64,000 nucleotides of DNA, taken from Malaya genurostris. Lineage: Eukaryota > Arthropoda > Insecta > Diptera > Culicidae. This document shows positions 11,770 through 23,150 of the stretch, one piece after another; within the stretch, counting starts at the first letter, position 1, and the number at the start of each line of letters is the position of its first letter. The stretch spans positions 41,028,002 to 41,092,001 of the forward strand of contig NC_080571.1 of the NCBI RefSeq assembly GCF_030247185.1, written 5' to 3'. Below the pieces are notes generated by a model. The model ran no database searches, was not told the DNA's origin, and saw only the letters and a list, made by a program, of their open reading frames with translations. Both the position numbers and the translations under genes were made by a program.

Positions 11770-11813
11770 ACCGTTCACAATCCGGGTTTTATTCACCTGT
11801 TCCATTACCTTAA
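11770..11813. repeat. Short dispersed repeat shared with 13,100-13,150
   Basis: Both sites contain CACCTGTTCCATTACCTTAAG or a close variant, preceded by a CGTTC-CAAT-CG-GTTT-ATT string. It is presumably part of an unidentified transposable element; too little remains to classify. Confidence 0.5.
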
Positions 11814-12132
11814 GATCAGGCACGTACCCAGAGGGGGGAACCGAGGGGCCGTGGCCCCTTCCGAAATCAGAAACAGAAAGAAAAAAATAGTTTGATTTGA
11901 AGCGAACAGTGTCAAAACTAAGTGAAATGGAGGTTCATTTCGAGGCAAAATTATAGAATATAATTGTACTGGAAATATAAAATGCGCGAACTTACATTTA
12001 CATCACAATCACACAGTTGGGCAAGATTCCGCGAATGAGAAATTCATCCTGCCTCTGGATCCCGTACATACCTATTTAAGACCAAAAAGATGAACGCAAG
12101 CGCACTTCGAATACATGTTTGGCTGAATCCAT

Positions 12133-12325
12133 TCACAATTTTTCGACGTTGTTCTGCTGAAAGTCCACGCATTTCGAAACAAACTAATGAAAACGAATAA
12201 ACAACTGCACAAGTGGTTAGAGAAGAGTGTAAACAACAGGACGCAGCCATAAAAATTGACAGATTCTGAACCATTGCGAAATGGCAGCGGTTTTTGGTTA
12301 CGTCCATACTTTCTGGGACAGTCTT
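12133..12325 (-). pseudogene. DD37E Tc1/mariner fragment (5' end of element)
   Basis: The right terminus (ending ACAGTCTT at 12,325) and the N-terminal coding region match the complete element at 61,047-62,288 on the minus strand, including MRGLSAEQRRKIV. Homology stops near 12,133, so only TIR plus the first ~15 codons survive. The terminus abuts TA and then the tail of the dispersed P repeat (12,326-12,412) at a TA in that repeat's consensus, consistent with TA-specific insertion into it. Confidence 0.8.
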
Positions 12326-12412
12326 TATGACATTCGCCCCTCCGGGCCTCGGTTAAAAAGTCGGTTTTCACAGTGATTGCATAGCCTTTTTATATGAGAA
12401 AGGCAAAAACTC
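12326..12412 (+). repeat. Dispersed repeat family P, 3' end
   Basis: TCGGTTTTCACAGTGATTGC followed by ATATGAGAAAGGCAAAA. The same end occurs, more or less decayed, near 40,340-40,400 and 53,430-53,490. The other end of the family (CCACCTAGTGGTG) is seen near 36,340, 56,322 and 59,946. Confidence 0.7.
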
Positions 12413-12729
12413 AATCATAGAAGTACAAAAATTGCATGAAAATATTATTAGTATCAAGTAATTAAGGGGCAATTTGCTATTTCAGTAGAACAGCCATAGT
12501 TAAAAAAATTACTCTCACTGCTATGAGTACAAAGAACTACAAAAATTAAGATGAATTCCTCTATCAATTAAACCATTTAGTTCCATAAGAGCCTGTAGTA
12601 ACTTTGTATCACCTAATCTAGTCAATGTGACAAGTGTGACATTATTTACAGGAAGTTATTATTATTAGTTTCCAATCTGCAGCGTTTATCTAGAATCATT
12701 CAAACTTTAACTACTAGTTCAGCTTTCAC

Positions 12730-12820
12730 AGTCTCGTGTATTTGAAGTGTAAGGTGGTAATCGCAATCTTTCCGGTTCGAATCCAGTTCCTGGTTACTAA
12801 ATGCTTTTTTTTTATTTCAA
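12730..12820 (+). repeat. tRNA-like B-box sequence (probable SINE relic)
   Basis: A perfect Pol III B box, GGTTCGAATCC, at 12,774-12,784, followed by an oligo-T run at about 12,805. The T stem does not pair well and no cloverleaf can be drawn, so a functional tRNA is unlikely. Confidence 0.45.
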
Positions 12821-15250
12821 ATAAAATCGCATTAAGGTATGCAATTGTACGTCAATTTAAGAATTACGCTGTTAAATTACAGACACCATAAAATGGGTAA
12901 TAATAGTTGAAGAGTCCTACAAAGTTCATAACAAATTATGATATAAAATTGATATATACAGATGAACGTTTATTGAAATTAAGTTTTCCGGCCAATTAAA
13001 GATATCATTTTTATTATGAATTTGAAATTTGAAACAATTTTTATGTGAAAAAAGTATGTCAATTTGTTCTAAATTGGTTTCGACCATTTGATCTGGATCA
13101 TATCATCGTTCGCAATTCGAGTTTCATTTACCTGTTCCATTACCTTAAGACTCTTTTGCTGTTATACGTGCCTTGTGCACATGCGAGTTTTACAAATAAC
13201 ATCTTGAAATACAACAAAAAATTGTGGCGGTTGGGAAGGAGCCTTTTGCGTTAGTGTTTAGGTCAAGTTACGGCACAAGTAAATCCATAACTTTCATCGA
13301 ATAGAATTAAGTCAACAAACAACATGTTTACAAACGTGCTAGTGTTTTGAAATGTTGGAGTGGAACTATTAGGCCCCTGTACTTGGTAAACAGCTTTAGT
13401 AATGACTGCGATGGACGGTACATATGGAGATGTACAGCAAATTTTGAATTTAAATCAGGCCAAAATTTTAAACAATATTCAGTCTCACATATTCTAATAT
13501 AATAACTATCATCTCAGCAAACACAACCCGTATTGATTCTCAAGACCCATTGAATTTCGCCCAATGCCTTTAGCCGATCCATTCAAATGAAAACAATCGT
13601 GAATAAGAGCATGTGCTATTTTAAGAAATGAACAAAGAATTATTTTATTACACTAATTCCAACCACTTGTTCACGAGATTCGAATTCTCCGCAGAACATT
13701 CCACCCCAGCAGTGGCCGGGGCCCATTCAAATGCTGCCGGCCAATGTCACTCGATAAAGTGGCTGAATTTATTCGCCCATAAAGCAATCGAAGCCATTTG
13801 TATCTTTTCTCCTTCTCCCGCCGTTGCGTCGTCGGTGCCGGTCAGATGAAGCTCGGCACTAATCCGCTTATCCCCCGACAACCAGTTTGTTCAAATTTAA
13901 AATTCAATTCCTTGATTTCCAGCTGCCTTCTGGCAATCGCAATCAGCAGAGATGCGACGAGTCGGCATGTAAATCGTTTGATTGTTTGTTTGATTTTTCA
14001 TTATTCGACTGACATCTAATCCACCCTCGGACTGGGACTGGGATGGTCAGAATTGGCCATGTCCACTGTCAGGTAGTTGACCATTGAACTGGTTGTTGAT
14101 CGACAAAAAGAAAAAAGCTAAACCAACCGAGCAATAGCAGTAGCCGCAGCACGCGTTGTCCTTGGCAAGGACGTGATATTGCGCGTTTGTACCCTGCGCC
14201 ATCTACGGCAACACGACGGTCAAAATCCAAACCTACCTCGACTCCGGATTCCGAAGCTAGTGAAAACAGAAGCCTACGGTTTTAGTTTTTTTTTTGTTTT
14301 TCCAAGCATGCTGTTTGCCACAGATAAAGAAATATTTAACATCAGCAAAAATGGCGCGTGTTGTTTTGCGCTACTGCTGCTGCTCAGGTGTTTTCGCGCG
14401 CGCGGTCAACCGCTCTCTCTCTCTCTCTCCCTGTCCCTCAATCTACCTCTCTTCAGCCAAGGTTTTGTGATCGCACAGTACGGTGGTTGAATAGGCTGTT
14501 GTAGCAAAATGAAATAGTTTTGTGAGGGTCACACAGACCGGTCCCGTACGATGGAAAAGGTTCTGTCAACTACTTTTGCGGTAAATTGACTATGCCTATG
14601 GACTTGCGCTTTTATCCGATCAGACGGTAGAAAAATCGAACACCAACCAATGACTGCCTTAGGACTGTAGAAAAATTTCACATAATGGACTGTAGTTTTC
14701 GATATATTTTATACTGGAACGGTAAAGAGTTTGCTAAGCGTGGCTAACTTTTATGCCACTTGGGCAGTTGAATCGACTTCAAATCATTATATCTCATGGA
14801 TTAAAGGTAAATCGAAGGTTCAACAAAGAGTTTCCCTGCTCTAGTAGCAACTGAGGATCAGAGAAACCTTCATGACTGAACTTCAGAATTCGGAGAATTT
14901 GATTCCCAAATTTATCGGAATCTTTTGAGTGATGTCGGATAATTTTTTTTCAACTGGCGATCATTTCTAATCAATTTGAGGCTTCTGATAAAGTATCAAG
15001 CCATTGACAGATTTTGTCTATTATGACGCATATAGCCGCCATGAACTTAGTTTAACTTATTATCAGTGTTCATAGAGAAACAGACTGGCAAAAGTGTTGC
15101 GTGAAATGGCAGAAATTAAAGGTAAATAAAAAAGGACTTAAACTCGTTAACATGAACCTGTACGAAAATTCTGTTCCACTGGATTACTTTCTGAGTTTAA
15201 TTTTTTTTTTGCAAAGGTCGATTTCTGCTACTCCTTCCTTCAATCTTTTT
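12821..15250. other. Intergenic DNA, one GC-richer block, no gene recognised
   Basis: 13,640-14,470 is GC-richer with unique-looking sequence and a CT microsatellite (14,412-14,429) next to an alternating CG run. Small open frames there (up to ~105 codons) show no recognisable domain. The rest is AT-rich. The block could be host regulatory or untranslated sequence. Confidence 0.35.
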
Positions 15251-15269
15251 CCGGTCTGTTTAAAACCGA

Positions 15270-15365
15270 TGAACAAGTACTTAACGAAGCACCTATCATA
15301 AAGCAAATAGGTGAATTATTTATTGCTACCTAGTTGCGATGGTTTTGAAATCGTTGCTTATTTAT
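15270..15365 (+). repeat. Relative of the repeat module at the window end
   Basis: The stretch with TTAACGAAGCACCTATCAT, AAATAGGTGAAT and a TTGCTACCTAGTTGCGAT string parallels 63,445-63,510. A decayed copy of the same module. Confidence 0.5.
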
Positions 15366-15555
15366 TGCCTTTTTATAGAAAGATAATAGAATTGCTGAAA
15401 AAAAACACCTTTCGAACGGAGACCCACAACACTAGAATTTTCGACGCAAGCTCGGCGAGATCAGAAAATGTATGTGTGCACTTGTCAAAGTTTTTTACCG
15501 CTTACTTTCCTCGGAGATAACTGAACCGATTTCAACAAGCTTAGGCTTGTGAACT

Positions 15556-15791
15556 TTATGTTTCGTCTTCGACTTGTCATTGCATAACAGTTTATGTTAA
15601 ATTGTTATGCTATCAAGCAGTTCAAAATAAATCACTAAGTAAAAATAAAATTTCTGCTACTCACAGAACACTTTATTTGTTTACACCGGAGTGACGTGCC
15701 GAACGTAAACATGTTTCAGCATATATTAACTTGATAGCATAACAGTTCAACATAAACTGTTATGCATTGACGAATCGAAGACGAGACATAA
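15556..15791. mobile_element. Long-TIR MITE, complete copy
   Basis: 62-bp arms at 15,556-15,617 and 15,730-15,791 are inverted copies with about five mismatches, enclosing 112 bp. The arm carries TTTCGTCTTCGACT and GCATAACAGTTTATGTT. The same arms define the element at 62,304-62,608, and single arms are at 5,270 and 22,465. No coding capacity. The target duplication is unclear. Confidence 0.8.
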
Positions 15792-15823
15792 CAAAAAGGC
15801 TAACTCCTAAATGATGCTTAATA

Positions 15824-16727
15824 ACACATGGATCAATAAGTCCCGATACTAAAGCAGAGATGGCGCTCGTAGTAAACCAGTAACCACGTCTTTCTAGAGT
15901 ACTAACCTTTGCTTGAAACGGGTCAAAATTTTAAGTCGATCCGACCAGAAACAGCTGAGTTATCGAGGTTGGAGTAAAGTCGTTTTGTAGTTTGTTTAAA
16001 AAATGGAAAAAACCGAGTTTGATAAAACATTGTTTTTTTAATGGGTAAAAACACCGTGGAAGCGAAACAATGGATTGAAAAATGTTATCCGGACTCTTGT
16101 CTATCAAAAGCAACAATTTGTCGGTGGTTCGCCGAGTTTAAACGTGGTCGTACCGACACAAATGACGCGGAACGCTCGAGTAGACCTGTGGCAGCCGTTA
16201 CACCGGAAAATGTGAGTGAAGTGACAAAAATTATAATGAAAGATCGTAAAGTGAAGCTCCATGAAGTTGCTGAGATTCCACAGATATCATATGGAAGTGT
16301 ATTTACTATCCTTCATGAAAAATTGAGCATGAAAAAGGTTTTTTCCAAGTGGGTGCCGCGATTGCTGCAATGCACCCTGCCACAAGTCGATGAAAACAAT
16401 GGCGAAATTGAACGAATTGGGCTTTGATCTGCTTTCCCACCCCCCATACTCGTCAGATTTAGCCCCCAGTGACTACTGGCTCTTTGCTGATCCTAAAAAA
16501 ATGCTCCAGGGAAAAAGATTTGGCTCAAATGAGGAGGTCATCGCTGAAACTGAAGCTTATTTTGAAGCGAAAGATAAATTTTTTTATAAACATGGTATTG
16601 AAAAATTGGAAAAACGTTGGAACCATTGTATCACCCTAAAAGGTGATTATGTTGATGAATAAAAAAAAATTTTGCAAAAAAAAATGTTGTTTTCACTGTT
16701 AGTCTCGGGACTTATTGATCCATGTGT
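15824..16727 (+). mobile_element. mariner element with internal deletion
   Basis: Both ends carry the same terminal inverted repeat beginning ACACATGGATCAATAAGTCC (15,824 and, inverted, ending 16,727), each flanked by TA (15,822-15,823; 16,728-16,729), the mariner target duplication. Its 904 bp are well short of the ~1.3 kb usual for the family because the middle of the transposase is deleted. It can be mobilised only in trans. Confidence 0.88.
16003..16662 (+). pseudogene. mariner transposase, DD34D type, deleted
   Basis: The reading frame starts at ATG 16,003 (MEKTEFDKTL), shifts frame near 16,037, and continues as GKNTVEAKQWIEKCYPDS, SKATICRWFAEFKRGR and YGSVFTILHEKLSMKKVF, the paired helix-turn-helix DNA-binding half. 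After KWVPRLL the sequence jumps to NAPCHKS, removing the first catalytic Asp (DETW box) and the Asp before NAPCHKS. It then resumes with PPYSSDLAPSDYWLF, which holds the third Asp, and the tail KRWNHCITLKGDYVDE. The motif set resembles the cecropia/Hsmar1-like mariners; the subfamily is inferred from memory of family motifs. Confidence 0.85.
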
Positions 16728-17229
16728 TAGTCATCAGACTTCACATACTCCGATTCGGATGGAACTTCGCACACGTTTTCAGTATGACAAAACATTTGTT
16801 TTGCACAGATGCAGAGACCAACTCGACTCAAAACTAATTTTAAAAAGGCGTATATTTGCATGCACTTTTTTCAAATCGTGGTAACTCAGCAATTGTAAAT
16901 TGTGCAAAAATGGTCCAAGAAGAGTAGTTTTTTTTATTTTTAACAGTATATATTTTTTTAGACTGTCCAATCGATGTCCTAGAACTTCTTTTTGGATACC
17001 ATTTTTGTACAATTTACACTTTCTGAGTTACCATAGCAGTTGACGCCGTGACGTTTCCGACTAACCGCATCCGCTGAATTTTCTCGAGGATGATTCAACG
17101 AATTTCGATAAAGTTAGGCTTCTCTACTGCTCGGCAACCAATGGAAATTGATCTTCAAGGTCTACCTTTCTTTCTGAGCAGCATAGATAGTCGTGTAGTG
17201 TCGCTAGCTAAGAATAACACTGCGGTCCA

Positions 17230-17545
17230 GGGCTAGCACGTTTGGCAAAATACCTTTTGGCATAGCGCCATTTGGCATAATGATTATATGGCATAATGAT
17301 CATTTGGCATAACAGTCATTTGGCCCAAAAATTAAAAAAAAAACAATAATGCTATTTCAACTATTATAATCGAAATATTTGGACCGAACATAAAATTCAC
17401 ACATTTCGTTCGAGTGTTCCTTGCAAAATATCACTCGATCGAAACACAAACGAAATTTCACATTAAATTAAAATATGGCGAGTCCAATTTTATTCTGGCA
17501 AATGGCATTATGCCAAACAGCTACTACGCCAAACGAGTCGCCCCC
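17230..17545. mobile_element. MITE with inverted arrays of a TTTGGCATAATG unit
   Basis: The left end has CGTTTGGC (17,239) followed by about five units of the form ATTTGGCATAATG. The right end has the inverse, ATTATGCCAAACAG...GCCAAACG (to 17,535). The first ~45 bases of the two ends are inverted copies of each other. No protein. The architecture parallels 30,201-30,893, which uses a different unit. Confidence 0.65.
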
Positions 17546-17645
17546 TACTGTCCACCTGTCCCGTTGGTATAAGTCAACCAAACAGATAAGCCGTGTGGAA
17601 TTCGCCGGAATTATTTCAACCAAGAATTTATCCAATGGTTTCCAG

Positions 17646-17980
17646 CAGAGATGGACTAGTTCTTTTGAAAGAATGAACAAGCTATAGTTCTTTATTCGAG
17701 AACGGTAGTTCCTCAGTTCAAAGTCGAGGGATTTTTTTTTGTTTTTTGAGCTCGCTCAACTAACGGTACTAATAAGAAAGTTTCGTCACGAAACCTTAGT
17801 TCAACTTAGAGGGACCTTTTTTTCCTCGCTCAAGCTTACAAAAGTAAGTTCTCGTTTAGTCTTTGAACAAACAAACCAACTATGAATAGAACGAACGAAC
17901 GGCTCTGGAGAACTAGTTCTTTCAACAGAACTCTGCATCACTGAACTGTTCTTTGAAATGAACTGTTTTGCCCATCTCTA
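17646..17980. mobile_element. hAT-type MITE with 8-bp target duplication
   Basis: Terminal repeats CAGAGATGG (17,646) and CCATCTCTA (ends 17,980), flanked by GTTTCCAG (17,638-17,645) and GTTTCCTG (17,981-17,988), 7 of 8 identical. Short TIRs of this form with 8-bp duplications are typical of hAT elements. The 335-bp body is rich in AGTTCTTT / GAACTG strings in both orientations. Confidence 0.75.
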
Positions 17981-17989
17981 GTTTCCTGT

Positions 17990-18620
17990 GCCACGTCGTA
18001 AAAGGCCACTAAAACGGCAAGTCAAGGTGTATTTCTTAGCCAATGACTGAATGACTGCAGGAGCCTAAAAGAGCAGTCGTAAACGGAACATTTGTGGACT
18101 TTGCTCTTGCGGAGCTCAAAACACCGTGTCACAGTTAGAACGACTAATTGAAGGCATAGACAGCACATATGTCTATTTTTCGACATATTTTCCCTGAGCG
18201 ATAACTTCATATTCTTCATATTATATCATCATCACTGTCAACTAGTTGGATTAAGAACAGGATTCGTTCTTGGGCTGCATCCAAATATGCGCAACATTTT
18301 TACCAGATTTGTCCCGCACTGACGCAACTACGTATCCGGGTTTTTGGTTTTCCATACATGGTTGAATCTGTGTATGGGGAGCTAAAATTGAAGGATATTC
18401 TATCTTTTCTCACCAAATGAGTAAGAAGCTGTAATCAGAGGGGTTCATCATTCCTTCTGGAGTGAACTACACCTTTATGTATTGACCTTAAAAGGCTTTA
18501 GCAGATTGTTTGGCATCCCTTATGACAAATCCACGTGTTTGAAAATGTTAATTAAATTTAATGCACCGAAATTTCCCAGCAATTAAAGAACTTCGACTTC
18601 GAAAGACTTAGGTTCGTTTG
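17990..18620. other. Intergenic DNA, nothing recognised
   Basis: No gene or repeat end identified, apart from a fragment of the P/Q dispersed repeat at about 18,600-18,641 that served as target for the LINE tail next to it. Confidence 0.35.
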
Positions 18621-18641
18621 AAGGCTACTATTAGGTTATTT

Positions 18642-18991
18642 TTTTTTTTTTTCATAAATACGTTTATTTCTTAAGGCAGTTTACATAAGTTTTTCTTCGC
18701 CGTAGCATCACTTTTACATAATATTCTTATCCTAATTTAATTCTAACATAGTCACAACGTTTTGAATTTATTAAAACATATTCTCTTATAGCTTAAATAT
18801 CATCTTAGGTAACTCGTCATTAATTATGAAATCTACTCGGAAATATTATTTGAACCAAACGATTACCTTCTATAAATTATAAAATAAGCTGTTTTTTTGA
18901 CATTTTGTTGATAATTTCATAAACTGTTTCGAGTTTGTTTGTATCATTACATAATTTTTATTCTAATTTAGCTATTGGTTGAACTCATGGA
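18642..18991 (-). mobile_element. 5'-truncated copy of the I-clade LINE (3' UTR only)
   Basis: Poly(T) at the left, then the same 3'-terminal sequence as the full-length element (CATAAATACGTTTATTTC, CTTCGCCGT, GGTTGAACTCATGGA), ending where 5' truncation occurred. It is flanked by a perfect 15-bp duplication, ACTATTAGGTTATTT, at 18,627-18,641 and 18,992-19,006. This shows that the family makes TPRT insertions with poly(A) tails. The target lies in dispersed repeat P/Q. Confidence 0.92.
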
Positions 18992-19006
18992 ACTATTAGG
19001 TTATTT

Positions 19007-21727
19007 GATAAGCTTATAATACTAATGGCCGAAAATAGAACCTTATGAATGTTGGCAGATTAAAACAGATTTTCTCATTTTTACGAGTGCATCTCTAAGT
19101 TCATATGAAGTCAACGAAACATCTCTCCTGAAAAATGCTTACCGCGAATAATTTGTTTCCAATGAGTTACAGTGGTTCTGAATTGATAGCTGATTTTTTT
19201 CCACTAATATTTTGCTATACATCTACATCGAGACGGGATATCAAGGACAATTACTTTATAACAACAATCTTCAAAAATGGAAATGTTAAATTATTTATAA
19301 CAGGGTTCTGATTTAGGATAATCGAAGTGCAATATTACTTTTCTAACGAAATATTAGTTTTCAAACTTATAGTTTTTGTTCCTCGATCTCTAGGCAGCCG
19401 GTTACCGAGAGCGGGATATGCAGTTATATTAATTGAAGGTCAATCAGTCTTAAACTGAGGTGCTATGATAATAATAAAATAATATGATAGTTAGCTTATT
19501 TGAATTTATATTTTGATGTTTTCTTTAGTGCTGCCGTTTTCATGATACAGGAGGTTTAACAAGTAAATGAATGACTAAATTGACCGTCTTAAACTTATTT
19601 TCGCACTGAATTTCATCTTAATGCTCGTTGAAAATCTAAAACAAATATGGAACCGGCAGCTCGCGAAAGTTTTTCACCCGGAAGAGCAGAGATGTCGGGA
19701 TGAGGTCAACCGTTTGCGAACCGTTAAGCAGTTCGTTTATCACTCGCTGGATGCCACCATCAGGTAGAGATCGGGTGAAGAACCAGCAAGAAAATGTGTC
19801 ACTCGCTGATGATGATCAGGGTGGAAGAAATTTTCATAAGCATGCTTGCATTAATGCATGAATATGCAAATGAGGTCTTCCAATCTCCCCGACCAATTCA
19901 GACGAGCTGGGTCGAACGATGATGATGATGATGATGATGCTGGTGGTGGCTTAGGTTGGTTCGATATTCAAAGTTAAAAACCTACAATGTTAATGTTATG
20001 CGCGGTTCAACACTTCTTCGGACGGGATCACCGCGACGACGACGACGACACGACGACGGCGACAGCGACAATATGCTAAAGGGAGGAAATCCTAAATGTG
20101 GTTAAGTGTTCTGCTGTCACTCTCACCTGACGCTCGGAAGACAACATTAACTCGTGGTGTTTTATCGGTGGAAAACAGGTTTCTGGTGGCGGCGGTAGCA
20201 TAAAATCAGCTTGCCGATGACCGTGGAAAGCTAGAAACTACCGTGTGTTGTCTCTGTTTTTTTTTGTTTTGTTCATGTTTGGATTGACACAACTGAGTCA
20301 CGATCACGACACGGATGAAGATGAAAGTGCGGTGTCAAGTCAGCCATTGTTTTACTCTGGTTTGTCGCACTGCAAGTGGGATGGAGTTTGTGAATGGTTG
20401 AGTGTGGTGCATGGAATAGTCCCGACGTGGAATTTAGATATTGAGTCAATTAAAAAGTGGATTCTTTACATATGAGTAATTTGTTTGGTTTGATTGGTAA
20501 CTCGTTCGTATGGAATGCGATTTCAGATCTTACCTTTAAACACATTATTCGATATTCGATCTATTTGTGATACAGAAGCTTTATACTTAACAAAATTAGC
20601 TCATGCCCAGGAATGAATTGAAATCGATTCGGGGCTTTACTTTAAATTGTATTTGGACTATGTGATGGGTACTTGAGATACAATCATTTACCTCAGAACA
20701 GAACCCTTCTTTAAATTCAAGTTGGCTACCCGTTTTAGCTGGAGCATGTGTACTTTGTTTTGTCTTGGCTGTTTAGTTCTGTTTCAGAAGTACTGGGAGA
20801 AGCCCTGGTCTAACAGAAGATCCATTGTTCATCCATTGTGTGCCTGCTAATTGTTGTAGGTGACCAGTGATTTGCATGGAAGATTTGTGTTTAGACCAAA
20901 AGTCACATAAGAAGGTATTGCTTTGTTTCATGATGCCGGAGAAGAATTTTTTTCTATTTCCTACTCGATTGTTAGAATCTTTCGTGCTGCGACGCGATTT
21001 CTCGAATAAATTCATAGTTTTTGGAAAAGAAAGATCTGGTTCATGCACAGCTGTAGTATTATCTTCCATATAAACTGGTATGTTGTACTATAAGTTTTCA
21101 TGCTTCACATAATGTACATTGTTTCTTGTTGTCTTTAGCGAATTGGAATGCTTTACATTGCTTAAAAAATGAATGTATGAAACATAATTAGTTTTGTTCA
21201 GTTGATGAAGCATATGCACAAGTTTCATGTTCTTGTATCGAAGAATGAATTCGACAGCGTTTGCATTCTTTCACAGTGATCTCGTACAAGCGCTTTTTTT
21301 ATTAGGTTTTCTTATGTCGAAGTCGGTTTAAAGATCTCAGCACTTCATTGTTTTTTTGTCGTATCAGTCGTTCTGTTAAATAACTACGGAGAGTGCCCAA
21401 AGTAGGATTTTTAAATTACCAACGGGGATGCGAGCGCCCAGGTCGGAAAGAAAGAATTCTTTCGCCCAATAATTCATAAAAGAGCCTCTACTTCTCTATG
21501 TGAAAGGTTGGGCACGTTTGCAGCAGATTTAAGTCTTTCCTTTTGCAAAATCTAATCGTTTTACGAATAACGTTCTTATGTGGATTTGAGTTGCCAGTTG
21601 CTTTGTAATTGATATTTGCAGTATTTTGTGGATACGGCTTACTTTACTATACCCTCTTAAAAAGTGATGTGTTTTTAATCGTGAATATCTCTTGTTGTAA
21701 CTAACCTATCAACGTATACCTTTTGCT
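19007..21727. other. Intergenic DNA with triplet microsatellites, no gene recognised
   Basis: Contains GAT repeats (about 19,918-19,940) and GAC repeats (about 20,032-20,050) inside a GC-richer block (19,660-20,480). One open frame from 20,245 starts at GTG, not ATG, and its first ATG would be at 20,275; it encodes a hydrophobic start and an acidic stretch but resembles nothing I know. A 98-codon ATG frame on the minus strand (21,069-20,773) is also unassigned. A 20-bp string, ACTAAATTGACCGTCTTAAA near 19,574, matches the edge of repeat H. Confidence 0.35.
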
Positions 21728-22290
21728 ACATGCCATCGGAAATATGATCATCAATTTATGATAGCATTTTTAATTGTATGACATAGTCACAAATAATTAA
21801 AAATCAAAATGTCAATAAGTCTCAAAGAAGAAATCTCATGACGCCAATTTATTTCAGCGTTACCTACTGGGTAGGTATAAAAGGTTAACACTTCATATAT
21901 TTCGTTCATTCTAGTCTGCGCAGTTGATCCACCACAAAAATTGCTTCAGTATTGAATCAATCCGCACAGGAAGGAGTTCTGCTGCGGGACGTTTGCAGTG
22001 CTAGTTTCGCTTCAAACAAGAACGATTGCGTCATCCACTTGCAAGTCATTTGCATTGGAGCAAAGTGCACCGAAACGTGAACAACTACCGTGAAAATTTT
22101 GCAATGCAGCCCTTTGGTATGCACGAAATAAGACGAGCAAAATTCCAACCGCATGAATTGAACGAATCATCGCACAAAGCCTACGGTGCAAAACCGAAAC
22201 ATATTTTCAGTGATTGAGCACAGTGGGCTTACGATACGTTTAGTATGCTAATGAAACAGGCACTAACGACGGTCAATTTAGTAACTCAAT
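21728..22290 (+). repeat. Dispersed repeat family H, copy 2 (best preserved)
   Basis: Aligns with 8,500-7,985 (minus) over its first ~370 bp and with 56,290-55,916 (minus) over its remainder. Its far end (GACGGTCAATTTAGT near 22,265) is shared with 55,925 and 19,574. It carries a core-promoter-like segment (see separate entry). A 63-codon frame (22,026-22,217) follows but is not confirmed as coding. It may be a non-autonomous element or a degenerate gene family; no terminal repeats or target duplication were found. Confidence 0.6.
21876..21911 (+). promoter_or_regulatory. Core-promoter-like TATA plus initiator inside repeat H
   Basis: TATAAAAG at 21,876-21,883 and an arthropod-type initiator TCATTC (A at 21,908) are 32 bp apart, about the canonical spacing for Pol II promoters. 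In copy 1 the TATA box has drifted to TACAAAAG. Prediction only. Confidence 0.4.
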
Positions 22291-22404
22291 CTATAAACAA
22301 ATAGCTCTTAGAATTGATTTCCCGCCTATAGCGAAACTGTTCATCGGTTTTACTTTATAAAAGAATACTCTGAAAAGACGTGGTACTTCGGTACCAAATA
22401 AATA

Positions 22405-22535
22405 AGTGTTTTGCATGATAGCATTAACTTTACGTCTGCTTAGCGGTTCAAGTTGAACCGTTTAAGTTTGCAATAAGCAGTTCAATTTGAACTGCGCTGC
22501 ACTGACGAGTCTAAGACGAAACGACACTAACAAAT
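22405..22535. mobile_element. Partial long-TIR MITE
   Basis: The right arm GCACTGACGAGTCTAAGACG preceded by CAGTTCAATTTGAACTG matches the family at 15,556 and 62,304. Inner sequence TAACTTTACGTCTGCTTAGC also matches the inverse of 62,384-62,410. The left arm is missing or strongly diverged. Confidence 0.5.
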
Positions 22536-23150
22536 GATCAGTTCTATATCAAACCTACAACTGCTAAGTGCTTGAAATTATTGTCATACTGTAAGTTATT
22601 GAAATCAATATCCCATTGATTACTAGCTTATATTTAGAAATCCTAGAAGGATTTGATGCTATCATAATTTGTTATTTGTTTAAGATTTCCAAATTTACGA
22701 ACGATATTTGAAAATAAGCATGCAGAAGTTTTTTTTATAATCCTGGTTGTGAAAAGGTAAGATAATTAAGTGCTCACAAATTCCCATCTCATGCCTACCA
22801 GTATATCTATGATGACATTTGATCAATAGAACGGCGTCGACTGGGTTAGTAGCAGAATGAGAGGGTGCGAATTAGTTTGTATGTAATAACTCATCTGAAG
22901 TGCGAAAATTATTAAATGAGTCAAGCATTTCGGCTTGACGTCCTCTTACAGAAGTGTATATAAACCTTTCAATAAAATTTTAAATTGATGTTAATTTATC
23001 TAGCCTTTTCTTTAACTTGTTTCCATAAAAACCGTCTGTAACATTTCTTGCAATATTCATTTATTAGCATTTTTCATCTCATACTCAGAGTTTGACGTAT
23101 AAAACAAAATACGTCTAATAAGTAAGAGTAACTGTTTTGATATAATGTTT
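22536..23150. other. AT-rich intergenic DNA, nothing recognised
   Basis: No coding or repeat structure seen. Confidence 0.35.

Noticed and set aside
11815..11870. Possible DNA-transposon terminus (GGCACGTACCCAGAGGGG)
   Set aside because: No inverse partner or target duplication could be found nearby.
12730..12820. Functional tRNA gene
   Set aside because: Only the B box is perfect; acceptor, D and T stems do not pair.
20245..20475. Small secreted protein with a hydrophobic start
   Set aside because: The frame starts at GTG; from the first ATG (20,275) the hydrophobic segment is mostly lost, and no homologous family is recognised.
20773..21069. 98-codon minus-strand ATG frame
   Set aside because: Balanced composition but no recognisable motif, no splice context and an equally long opposing frame; kept only as a note in the region entry.
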